Positions 17,504 through 25,127 of a stretch of 64,000 nucleotides of DNA are shown here, piece by piece. Below the pieces are notes generated by a model, which worked only from the letters and a program-made list of their open reading frames with translations, did not search any database and was not told where the DNA came from. Each line of letters starts with the position of its first letter. The stretch's first letter is position 1. The stretch covers positions 1-64,000 of the forward strand of contig CAZMOK010000009.1 in NCBI GenBank assembly GCA_964567785.1, given 5' to 3'. A program made the translations under genes and the position numbers. The stretch comes from CAZMOK01 sp964567785 (lineage in GTDB: Bacteria > Bacteroidota > Bacteroidia > Bacteroidales > JAGOPY01).

Positions 17504-17696
17504 TAAAATTATTCCGTCTGATGCGGCAACACGAATGTAACGCAACTTCTGCAGAAATATTTTTTTCAGCTCCTTACCTTACTACCTGTTTAAGAAATTA
17601 AAGGGTGACAAATATTCATAAAATAAGTGATGGCAAACATTTTGATTACCCTAATAATGAAAATAATGAGGAATTGTGAGAAACGGATTGAAATAG

Positions 17697-17703
17697 AAAG
17701 GAG
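17697..17703 (+). promoter_or_regulatory. Strong Shine-Dalgarno site of clpB
   Basis: AAAGGAG sits 8 bases before the clpB ATG. This is unusual in a window where most genes have no recognisable Shine-Dalgarno sequence. Confidence 0.6.
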
Positions 17704-17711
17704 AAAAGAAC

Positions 17712-20303
17712 ATGAACTTTAACAACTTCACAATAAAATCGCAGGAGGCCGTTCAACGGGCTCAGCAGATAGCTGCTTCAAATGAACAGCAGTCGATCGA
17801 GACCTCTCATCTGCTTAAAGGTATGCTTGAGGTGGATGAGAATGTTGTGCCATTCCTGCTGAAAAAGCTGGATGTCAATATGCCCGTCTTCAACCAGGCA
17901 CTTGGCAGGATCGCATCATCCTATCCTAAGGTTACCGGCGGTGAGCAATACTTGTCGTCTGATGCAAACCAGGCTTTGCAAAAGGCATCGCGTTACCTGA
18001 AGGAATTCAAAGACCAGTTCGTATCGATCGAGCATATCCTGCTGGGGATAATGGACGGGAAGGATGAAACGGCGCGCTTGCTGAAGGATAATGGTATTAC
18101 AGAGAAAAACCTGAAAGCCGCCGTACATGAATTAAGAAAAGGTTCCTCGGTGAACAGCCAGACTGCGGAAGAGACATATAATGCACTGAACCGTTATGCC
18201 AGGAACCTGAACCAGCTTGCAAGGGAAGGGAAGCTCGACCCGGTGATAGGCCGCGATGATGAAATACGCAGGATACTGCAGATCTTGTCTCGCAGGACAA
18301 AAAACAATCCGATCCTGATAGGGGAGCCCGGAACAGGTAAAACTGCCATTGCCGAAGGCCTTGCACACAGGATCATCAACGGCGATGTGCCTGAAAACCT
18401 TAAAACGAAGCAAATCTACTCTCTCGATATGGGCGCACTTATAGCCGGTGCAAAATATAAGGGTGAATTCGAGGAAAGATTGAAAAGCGTAGTTAAGGAA
18501 GTGGTAGGTTCCGACGGTGAAATTGTGCTTTTCATCGATGAGATCCATACATTGGTTGGTGCAGGCGCCTCGGAGGGGGCCATGGATGCTGCAAATATTC
18601 TTAAGCCAGCCCTTTCGCGCGGCGAGCTTCGTGCAATAGGGGCAACCACCTTAAAAGAATACCAGAAGTATTTTGAGAAGGACAAAGCCCTTGAAAGAAG
18701 GTTCCAGATAGTCATGGTTGATGAGCCTGATGAAGCGGATGCTGTTTCCATTCTCAGGGGATTGAAGGAAAGATATGAAACACACCATCATGTAAGGATC
18801 AAAGACGAGGCAATCATTGCGGCAGTCGAACTGTCTCACCGCTATATTTCCGACAGGTTTCTGCCCGATAAGGCCATTGACCTGATCGACGAGGCAGCTT
18901 CAAAGCTTAGGCTCGAGATCAATTCACTGCCCGAGGACCTCGAAGTGACCGAACGCCGGATCAGGCAGCTAGAGATCGAAAGGGAGGCCATAAGGCGTGA
19001 AAAGGACAAAGAAAAAGAAAAGTCGCTTGACGAAGAGATCGCGAACCTCAACGATGAAAGGAACAGGCTCAGGGCCAAATGGAATGCGGAAAAAGAGATC
19101 GTCGACAAGATCCAGGAGACCAAATCACAGATTGAGGAATTGAAGCTCCAGGCTGAAAGAGCCGAACGGGAAGGCGATTTCGGTAAAGTTGCCGAGCTAA
19201 GGTATGGAAAGATCAAGCAGTCGGAAGAGCTGCTTATTGAATTAAAGAATACGCTTGACCGGGAGCAGGGTGATCATCCTATGATCAACGAGGAGGTTGG
19301 AAGCGAAGAGATCGCTGAGATCGTTTCAAGGTGGACAGGTATCCCTGTGAGCAAGATGCTTCAAAGTGAAAGGGAGAAGCTACTCAATCTTGAAAGTGAG
19401 TTACATAAAAGAGTTGTGGGACAAGACGAGGCCATCACCGCCCTTTCCGATGCAATAAGAAGAAGCAGGGCAGGGCTTCAGGATGTCCGAAGGCCCATAG
19501 GTTCATTCATTTTCCTTGGTACAACCGGTGTTGGTAAGACAGAGCTTGCTAAAGCCCTGGCCGAATTTCTCTTTAATGATGAGAATGCCATGGTAAGGAT
19601 CGATATGTCGGAATACCAGGAACGCCATACAGTTTCAAGACTGATCGGAGCGCCTCCCGGATATGTTGGGTATGATGAAAGCGGCCAGCTCAGTGAAGCT
19701 GTAAGAAGAAAACCATACAGTGTTGTTCTGCTGGATGAGATCGAGAAAGCCCACCCCGATATCTTCAATATTTTGCTGCAGGTTCTGGATGATGGCAGGC
19801 TTACGGATAATAAGGGAAGGGTGGTCGATTTCAAGAATACCATTATCATCATGACCTCAAACCTCGGTTCACATATTATCCAGGAAAAGCTGGGCGGCTC
19901 GAAGGGTAAGAGCCAGGAGGCTGTTTTTGATGAAACAAGGAACGAAGTATTCCAGTTGTTAAGGAAGACCATTCGCCCCGAATTCCTTAACAGGATTGAT
20001 GAGATCATTATGTTCAAGCCGCTGACCGGCGACGAAATTAAGGATGTTGTAAGACTTCAGGTTAATCAGGTTCAGCAGCTTATGAAGAAAAACGGGTTGA
20101 ATCTCGAAGTCTCTGATGAGGCCGTTGAACTTGTTTCCGAACAGGGATTTGATCCGCAGTTTGGGGCAAGGCCCGTAAAAAGGGTGATCCAGAGAAACAT
20201 ACTGAATGAGCTGTCGAAGATGATCCTCGGGGGTAAGATAAACAGCGAGGAAACAATTCTGATAGATGCTAAGGAGGGGAGGCTTTCTTTTAAGAACAAA
20301 TAA
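17712..20303 (+). CDS. clpB: ATP-dependent disaggregase ClpB (Hsp104 family)
   Basis: Cytoplasmic hexameric AAA+ chaperone that, with DnaK, extracts and refolds aggregated proteins. Domains: N-terminal Clp repeats (1-145), AAA-1 with Walker A GEPGTGKT (about 203) and Walker B LFIDEIH, a middle coiled-coil domain (about 410-520) that marks ClpB rather than ClpA/C, and AAA-2 with GTTGVGKT (about 602) and VVLLDEIEKAHPD. A C-terminal D2-small domain follows. The 863-residue length is standard. It converges on ychF with only six bases between stop codons and no visible terminator. No CIRCE element was found upstream. Confidence 0.97.
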   Translation: MNFNNFTIKSQEAVQRAQQIAASNEQQSIETSHLLKGMLEVDENVVPFLLKKLDVNMPVFNQALGRIASSYPKVTGGEQYLSSDANQALQKASRYLKEFKDQFVSIEHILLGIMDGKDETARLLKDNGITEKNLKAAVHELRKGSSVNSQTAEETYNALNRYARNLNQLAREGKLDPVIGRDDEIRRILQILSRRTKNNPILIGEPGTGKTAIAEGLAHRIINGDVPENLKTKQIYSLDMGALIAGAKYKGEFEERLKSVVKEVVGSDGEIVLFIDEIHTLVGAGASEGAMDAANILKPALSRGELRAIGATTLKEYQKYFEKDKALERRFQIVMVDEPDEADAVSILRGLKERYETHHHVRIKDEAIIAAVELSHRYISDRFLPDKAIDLIDEAASKLRLEINSLPEDLEVTERRIRQLEIEREAIRREKDKEKEKSLDEEIANLNDERNRLRAKWNAEKEIVDKIQETKSQIEELKLQAERAEREGDFGKVAELRYGKIKQSEELLIELKNTLDREQGDHPMINEEVGSEEIAEIVSRWTGIPVSKMLQSEREKLLNLESELHKRVVGQDEAITALSDAIRRSRAGLQDVRRPIGSFIFLGTTGVGKTELAKALAEFLFNDENAMVRIDMSEYQERHTVSRLIGAPPGYVGYDESGQLSEAVRRKPYSVVLLDEIEKAHPDIFNILLQVLDDGRLTDNKGRVVDFKNTIIIMTSNLGSHIIQEKLGGSKGKSQEAVFDETRNEVFQLLRKTIRPEFLNRIDEIIMFKPLTGDEIKDVVRLQVNQVQQLMKKNGLNLEVSDEAVELVSEQGFDPQFGARPVKRVIQRNILNELSKMILGGKINSEETILIDAKEGRLSFKNK

Positions 20304-20309
20304 TTCAGG

Positions 20310-21407
20310 TTACACATTGAAAAGGATATGCAGCATATCGCCTTCCCTTACAATGTAATTCTTGCCCTCTACATGTAATTTGCCGGCATCCTTAACAGCC
20401 TGTTCGGATCCCAGTGAGATAAAATCATCATATTTTATGACCTCCGCCCTGATGAAGCCCCTTTCAAGATCGCTGTGTATGGCCCCGGCAGCCTGCCGGG
20501 CAATCATGCCCTTTTTGATCGTCCAGGCCCTGGTCTCTTTAGGCCCGGTAGTGAAAAATGACTGGAGGTTGAGTATCTTGTACGCAGACCTGATCAGCTT
20601 GTTCACACCCGGCTCGACCAGGCCTGCATCGGCCAGGAACTCCTTCCTGTCTTCCTCGCTGTCGAGCTCAGCGATCTCCGCCTCGAGCTGGCCGGCAATG
20701 ATCAGCACCTCTGAATTTTCTGATCTTACCGCCTCCTTCACCGCTTCAACGTATTTGTTTCCGCTGTTTGCCGAGGCATCGTCCACATTACAGACATAGA
20801 TCACAGGCTTGTCGCTGAGCAGGAAGAGGTCGCCAAGGTTTTTTTTCTCATCTTCCGAAATATCGAACGTCCTTATAGGTTGCATGTTCTCAAGATGATC
20901 TTTAAAAGCCTGAAGGATGTCCAGTTCGTGTTTTATTGCTTTTTCTCCCGATTTAGCAGCCTTTTCGGTCCTTTCTATTTTCCGTTCCACCATCTCCAGG
21001 TCCTTTAACTGGAGCTCAAAATCCACTATCTCTTTATCTCTTACAGGGTCAACAGAACCTTCAATGTGAGAAAGATCATCATCATCAAAACACCTGAGTA
21101 CGTGGATAAGGGCATCGGTTTGTTGTATGTCGTTAAGGAACACATTGCCAACCCCTTCACCATGGCTTGACCCTTTGGTAAGACCAGGTATATCAACAAT
21201 ATCAACTGTTGCGGGCACAACTTTGGCGCTTTTTGTGATCTTGTTGATCTCGTACAGCCTGGGATCGGGAACCTCGACCATACCTATATTCGACTTGCTG
21301 GCACTGAAGGCATAATTGCTTGCCTGTGCCTTAGTATTTGACATACAATTGAATATGGTCGTCTTGCCAATATTTGTGACCCCTACAATCCCACACTTTA
21401 ATGCCAT
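20310..21407 (-). CDS. ychF: Ribosome-binding ATPase YchF (Obg family)
   Basis: OLA1/YchF-type P-loop protein that prefers ATP over GTP and associates with ribosomes. The P-loop is GVTNIGKTT near the start; the more usual residue after G-x is P, so VTNIGKT is a Bacteroidota variant. Switch motif DIPGL is present, the base-recognition site reads VCNVDD rather than NKxD, and a C-terminal TGS domain ends with GKNYIVREGDMLHILF. The 365-residue length is typical. Confidence 0.95.
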   Translation of the reverse strand: MALKCGIVGVTNIGKTTIFNCMSNTKAQASNYAFSASKSNIGMVEVPDPRLYEINKITKSAKVVPATVDIVDIPGLTKGSSHGEGVGNVFLNDIQQTDALIHVLRCFDDDDLSHIEGSVDPVRDKEIVDFELQLKDLEMVERKIERTEKAAKSGEKAIKHELDILQAFKDHLENMQPIRTFDISEDEKKNLGDLFLLSDKPVIYVCNVDDASANSGNKYVEAVKEAVRSENSEVLIIAGQLEAEIAELDSEEDRKEFLADAGLVEPGVNKLIRSAYKILNLQSFFTTGPKETRAWTIKKGMIARQAAGAIHSDLERGFIRAEVIKYDDFISLGSEQAVKDAGKLHVEGKNYIVREGDMLHILFNV

Positions 21408-21458
21408 ATTTTTCTTGCTCTGTTTTTAATTGAGTTTTGAATGATCTTTAATCGGGAA

Positions 21459-21466
21459 CAAAATTA
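21459..21466 (-). promoter_or_regulatory. -7 promoter element of ychF
   Basis: The minus strand reads TAATTTTG, matching TAnnTTTG, about 51 bases upstream of the ychF start. Confidence 0.5.
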
Positions 21467-21526
21467 CTGTATTTGTATCAGTCTAAAAATCAATAAAATT
21501 TATTTTTTAAATAGAGAATAGTTGTC

Positions 21527-21534
21527 TATCTTTG
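21527..21534 (+). promoter_or_regulatory. -7 promoter element of rpsA
   Basis: TATCTTTG followed by CA is a strong TAnnTTTG match. Transcription from here would give a leader of about 110 bases containing a hairpin. Confidence 0.6.
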
Positions 21535-21547
21535 CACCCCGATTTTC

Positions 21548-21580
21548 AGCCGGGTTGTGTTTACCTGCGTCCACCCGGCT
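21548..21580 (+). promoter_or_regulatory. Hairpin in the rpsA leader (possible attenuator or autoregulatory site)
   Basis: AGCCGGGT (21548-21555) pairs perfectly with ACCCGGCT (21573-21580) around a 17-base loop and is followed by a short T-run. It starts within about 15 bases of the predicted transcription start. S1 genes are autoregulated in other bacteria through leader structure. A role here is inference. Confidence 0.4.
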
Positions 21581-21652
21581 TTTGTAAATTGTTAAACCGG
21601 TTTTATCAATTGGCAGGCGCAGGACAGGTGATAAAACACAGTAATTTTTTTA

Positions 21653-24106
21653 ATGTCTGATAAAGAAAAAGAGATCAACGAAGCGGCTGAGGAGAAGGAG
21701 ATAAAGAATGAAGAGGCGAAGGAAGAGGAAAAGGCTGCTGAAGAAAAAGTTGATGATGTAAAAGAAGAGCAACCGGAAGCTGAGAAGAAGGAAGAAGCGC
21801 CAGAAGAACCGGCTGCTGAAGAACCAAAAGAAGAGAAAACCGAAGCTCCTGAAGCCGAGGTTAAAGATCCTGCCAAAGAAGAAAAAGCCCAAACCGAGGA
21901 TAAATCTGTAGAGGAAAAGCCTTCGGAAGAAGCCGGCGAAAAGGATACTGAAACTCCAGTGGAGGAAAAGAAGGAAGAAAAGCCTGCTGAATTCGATTGG
22001 GGTGCGCTTGGTAAAAAACAAGATCAGTATTCACCTGAAGAACGTGAAAGATTAGAGGATATTTACGGACAGACACTGAGCTCAATTGCCGAACATGAGG
22101 TGATTGAGGGTACCATCGTTGCCATGAACAACCGAGAGGTAGTGGTCAATATTGGTTATAAGTCTGATGGCGTGATACCTCTCAATGAGCTCAGGTATAA
22201 AGAAGACCTGAAAACCGGTGATAAGATAGATGTATATGTTGAAAGCCAGGAGGATACAGGTGGTCAACTTATCCTATCGCACAAGAAGGCCCGTATCCTG
22301 AAGTCGTGGGAGAGGGTAAACGAAGCTTACGACAAAGATGAAGTCATTAACGGATTTGTCAAGTCACGTACCAAGGGCGGTCTCATTGTCGATATTTTCG
22401 GAATAGAATCGTTCCTCCCGGGTTCACAGATAGATGTGAAACCCATCAGGGATTATGACGTATTTGTAGGAAAGTCGATGGAATTCAAGGTTGTGAAGAT
22501 CAACCACGAATACAAGAATGTTGTTGTTTCACATAAGGCCCTTATCGAAGCAGAGCTTGAGCAGCAGAAAGCTGAGATCATGGCAAAGCTTGAGAAAGGA
22601 CAGGTACTCGAAGGAAACGTCAAGAACATCACCTCTTATGGTGTTTTTGTCGACCTCGGCGGTGTTGACGGCCTTATTCATATTACAGACCTTTCATGGG
22701 GTCGTATTAATCATCCCGAAGAGATCGTACAGCTTGATGAAAAGATCAAGGTGGTTATACTCGATTTTGATGATGCGAAGAAGAGGATCGCACTTGGGCT
22801 CAAGCAGCTTACCCCGCATCCGTGGGATTCGCTTGACGAAAAACTCCAGGTTGGCGACAAGGTAAAAGGAAAGGTAGTGGTAATAGCCGACTACGGCGCA
22901 TTTGTTGAGATTGCACCGGGCGTTGAAGGCCTTATCCACGTTTCCGAAATGTCGTGGTCGCAACACCTTCGCACTGCACAGGACTTCCTGAAAGTGGGCG
23001 ATGAAGTGGAGGCAGTTATCCTCACACTCGACCGTGAAGAGAGGAAAATGTCGCTTGGCATGAAGCAGCTTATCCCCGATCCATGGGAAAACATCCTCGA
23101 AAAATATCCTGTCAACTCTAAGCATACAGCTACTGTCAGGAATTTTACCAATTTTGGCATCTTTGTAGAGCTCGAAGAGGGCGTAGACGGGCTGATCCAT
23201 ATTTCAGACCTTTCCTGGTCGAAGAAGATCAAGCATCCTGCTGAATTTACCAAGATAGGTGAGGAGATAGAAGTGATAGTCCTTGAAGTGGATGTGGAAA
23301 ACCGCAGGCTGAGCCTGGGCCATAAACAGCTCGAAGAAAACCCATGGGATGTCTTTGAATCAGTATTCACGGTAGGATCTGTCCATTCAGGGACCGTGAT
23401 CAATGTATCCGACAAGGGTATGGTCGTTTCGCTACCCTACGGTGTGGAAGGCTTTTTACCTAACCGTCACGCCACAAAGGAAGACGGAACTACCGTTAAA
23501 GCCGATGAAAAACTTGATTTTAAAGTGATCGAATTCTCAAAGGAAAATAAAAAGATCATTCTTTCTCACTCAAAGGTCTTCCAGGATGAGGTCAGATCAG
23601 AGAGGAGCAAAGCTGATACAAGGGGCAAGAAAGAGGGAAGGTCGACCAAGCGCGCTGTCAGAAAGATCCAGGAAGGACTTGAAAGAACAACTCTTGGTGA
23701 CCTCGAAGGACTGGCCAAGCTGAAGTCAAGCCTTGAGGAGGAAGAAAAGGCCAAGGCTGGTGGCAAGAAGGAAGAGAAGAAAGCCGTGAAGACGGCAGCT
23801 CCGAAGGAAGAACCGAAAAAAGAGGAGAAGAAGGCCGAGGCAGGTAAAGAGGAGGTAAAGGAAGAAAAGAAAGAGGAGAAGAAAGAAGAAGCTAAGGCTG
23901 AAAAGAGTGAGGAGCCTAAAGAGGAGAAGAAGGAAGAAGTAAAAGATGAAAAGAAAGAGGGGCCTGAAGAAGAGAAAAAGGATGAAGTGAAGGCTGAAAA
24001 AAAGGAGGAGCCTGAAGAGGTGAAGAAGGAAGAGGTGAAGGATGAAAAGAAGGAAGAGACGAAAGATGAGAAAAAAGAAGAAGAAGATGATAAAAAGAAA
24101 GAATAA
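21653..24106 (+). CDS. rpsA: 30S ribosomal protein S1 with long charged N- and C-terminal tails
   Basis: mRNA-binding ribosomal protein with six S1 (OB-fold) domains spanning roughly residues 140-640, for example EGNVKNITSYGVFVDLGGVDG (split by GLIHITDLSW) and VKGKVVVIADYGAFVEI. Two low-complexity tails flank them: about 110 Glu/Lys/Ala-rich residues at the N-terminus and about 170 at the C-terminus. The end contains three consecutive 16-residue repeats encoded at 23900-24043 (pattern EKKEEPEEVKKEEVKD) and then shorter EKKEETKD/EKKEEEDD units. The usual length is 550-650 residues; this is 817. The S1 core looks intact, so it is the functional S1. A perfect terminator follows. Confidence 0.93.
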   Translation: MSDKEKEINEAAEEKEIKNEEAKEEEKAAEEKVDDVKEEQPEAEKKEEAPEEPAAEEPKEEKTEAPEAEVKDPAKEEKAQTEDKSVEEKPSEEAGEKDTETPVEEKKEEKPAEFDWGALGKKQDQYSPEERERLEDIYGQTLSSIAEHEVIEGTIVAMNNREVVVNIGYKSDGVIPLNELRYKEDLKTGDKIDVYVESQEDTGGQLILSHKKARILKSWERVNEAYDKDEVINGFVKSRTKGGLIVDIFGIESFLPGSQIDVKPIRDYDVFVGKSMEFKVVKINHEYKNVVVSHKALIEAELEQQKAEIMAKLEKGQVLEGNVKNITSYGVFVDLGGVDGLIHITDLSWGRINHPEEIVQLDEKIKVVILDFDDAKKRIALGLKQLTPHPWDSLDEKLQVGDKVKGKVVVIADYGAFVEIAPGVEGLIHVSEMSWSQHLRTAQDFLKVGDEVEAVILTLDREERKMSLGMKQLIPDPWENILEKYPVNSKHTATVRNFTNFGIFVELEEGVDGLIHISDLSWSKKIKHPAEFTKIGEEIEVIVLEVDVENRRLSLGHKQLEENPWDVFESVFTVGSVHSGTVINVSDKGMVVSLPYGVEGFLPNRHATKEDGTTVKADEKLDFKVIEFSKENKKIILSHSKVFQDEVRSERSKADTRGKKEGRSTKRAVRKIQEGLERTTLGDLEGLAKLKSSLEEEEKAKAGGKKEEKKAVKTAAPKEEPKKEEKKAEAGKEEVKEEKKEEKKEEAKAEKSEEPKEEKKEEVKDEKKEGPEEEKKDEVKAEKKEEPEEVKKEEVKDEKKEETKDEKKEEEDDKKKE
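23900..24043 (+). repeat. Three tandem 48-bp coding repeats in the rpsA C-terminal tail
   Basis: Three in-frame units of 48 bases (23900-23947, 23948-23995, 23996-24043) encode EKSEEPKEEKKEEVKD, EKKEGPEEEKKDEVKA and EKKEEPEEVKKEEVKD. Two 24-base half units follow. Such an array can change length by slippage. Confidence 0.8.
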
Positions 24107-24131
24107 TGACCTCCAGGTAGTATAAATGCTG

Positions 24132-24160
24132 AAGGCCGGAATTTTTTCCGGCCTTTTTTT
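24132..24160 (+). terminator. Intrinsic terminator after rpsA
   Basis: AAGGCCGGAA (24132-24141) pairs with TTCCGGCCTT (24146-24155) around a TTTT loop and is followed by more T residues. It ends 14 bases before the rnz start codon, so rnz needs its own promoter or read-through. Confidence 0.88.
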
Positions 24161-24173
24161 GTATCTTGCTTCA

Positions 24174-25085
24174 ATGAAATTTTCCCTCACAATACTGGGA
24201 AGCAGCGCTGCAGTGCCGACAAAAAGAAGGAATCCCACATCCCAGCTTCTGAACATTCGCGATAAGCTTATCCTGGTCGATTGTGGTGAAGGCACCCAGT
24301 TGCAGCTTACACGGTTCGGAGTGCCAATCCAGAAGATATCCCATATTTTTATTTCACATATGCACGGCGATCACTATTATGGATTGCCGGGCCTGCTCAG
24401 CAAATTTCAATTACTTGGCAGGAAGAAAAAACTTGAGCTCTACGGTCCGCCGGGCCTGGAAGAGGTTTTGGAGGTGAATTTCAAATACAGCAACACAAAA
24501 CTCGTGTATCCGCTGAATTTCCATCCGCTGGAATTTGAAGTGAGCAGAGAAATATGCTCCAACAAGCAGTTCACAGTGACATCGATCCCCCTTTTGCACA
24601 GTATCCCAACAAACGGTTTCCTATTCAGGGAAAAACCTTTGCAGAGGAATATCAGGAAAGAATTTGTTCGCAGGCATAACATCCCCATCCCGGAGTTTGA
24701 AAATATCAAGAAAGGTGACGACTATGTTGACGAACTGGGCAAGGTACACCCCAATGAACAGATCACTCATGAACCGCCTGAACCGGGAAGCTATGCTTAC
24801 TGCACGGATACAGCATTCAGTGAAAAAATACCAGGGTTGATCAAAGGGGTTGACCTGTTGTACCACGAAGCTACTTTTGACGAGAGAATGAAAGAGATAG
24901 CCCAACAAAAATTACATGCTACTGCTAAGGAAGCAGCAGAAATTGCGAGGAGAGCAGGGGCAGGAAAACTTCTGCTGGGTCATTTTTCTGCCCGGTACAA
25001 AGAGGTTGATCTCCTTGTGAGCCAGGCCAGGGAGATCTTTCCTGAATCATACGCAGCAGAAGATGGGGAGAGGTATGATATATGA
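24174..25085 (+). CDS. rnz: Ribonuclease Z (tRNA 3'-processing endonuclease)
   Basis: Metallo-beta-lactamase-fold nuclease that trims tRNA 3' trailers. The ATG at 24174 is chosen because the protein then starts KFSLTILGSSAAVPT as in the family, and the upstream in-frame ATG lies before the terminator. Zinc motif HMHGDHYYGLPGL is present, as are later ligands in YCTDTAF, YHEATF and LGHFSARY. 303 residues is normal. Confidence 0.93.
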   Translation: MKFSLTILGSSAAVPTKRRNPTSQLLNIRDKLILVDCGEGTQLQLTRFGVPIQKISHIFISHMHGDHYYGLPGLLSKFQLLGRKKKLELYGPPGLEEVLEVNFKYSNTKLVYPLNFHPLEFEVSREICSNKQFTVTSIPLLHSIPTNGFLFREKPLQRNIRKEFVRRHNIPIPEFENIKKGDDYVDELGKVHPNEQITHEPPEPGSYAYCTDTAFSEKIPGLIKGVDLLYHEATFDERMKEIAQQKLHATAKEAAEIARRAGAGKLLLGHFSARYKEVDLLVSQAREIFPESYAAEDGERYDI

Positions 25086-25087
25086 GA

Positions 25088-25122
25088 AATTAACAATTAA
25101 CAATTAACAATGAACAATTAAT
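25088..25122. repeat. Tandem 7-bp repeat AATTAAC between rnz and the FAD oxidase gene
   Basis: Five consecutive 7-base units (AATTAAC three times, then AATGAAC and AATTAAT) start two bases after the rnz stop codon. It lies between two convergent genes and shows no terminator-like hairpin. Confidence 0.75.
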
Positions 25123-25127
25123 TCAGT

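Noticed and set aside
17504..17696. CIRCE or other heat-shock operator upstream of clpB
   Set aside because: No TTAGCACTC/GAGTGCTAA inverted repeat or similar element was found in the gap.
23566..24295. Long Ser/Phe/Leu-rich open frames antisense to the rpsA tail
   Set aside because: They are the mirror of the Glu/Lys codon repeats on the other strand, with no plausible start or homology; the S1 reading frame explains the sequence.
25088..25122. CRISPR-like array
   Set aside because: The units are 7 bp, contiguous and without spacers; no cas genes are in the window.
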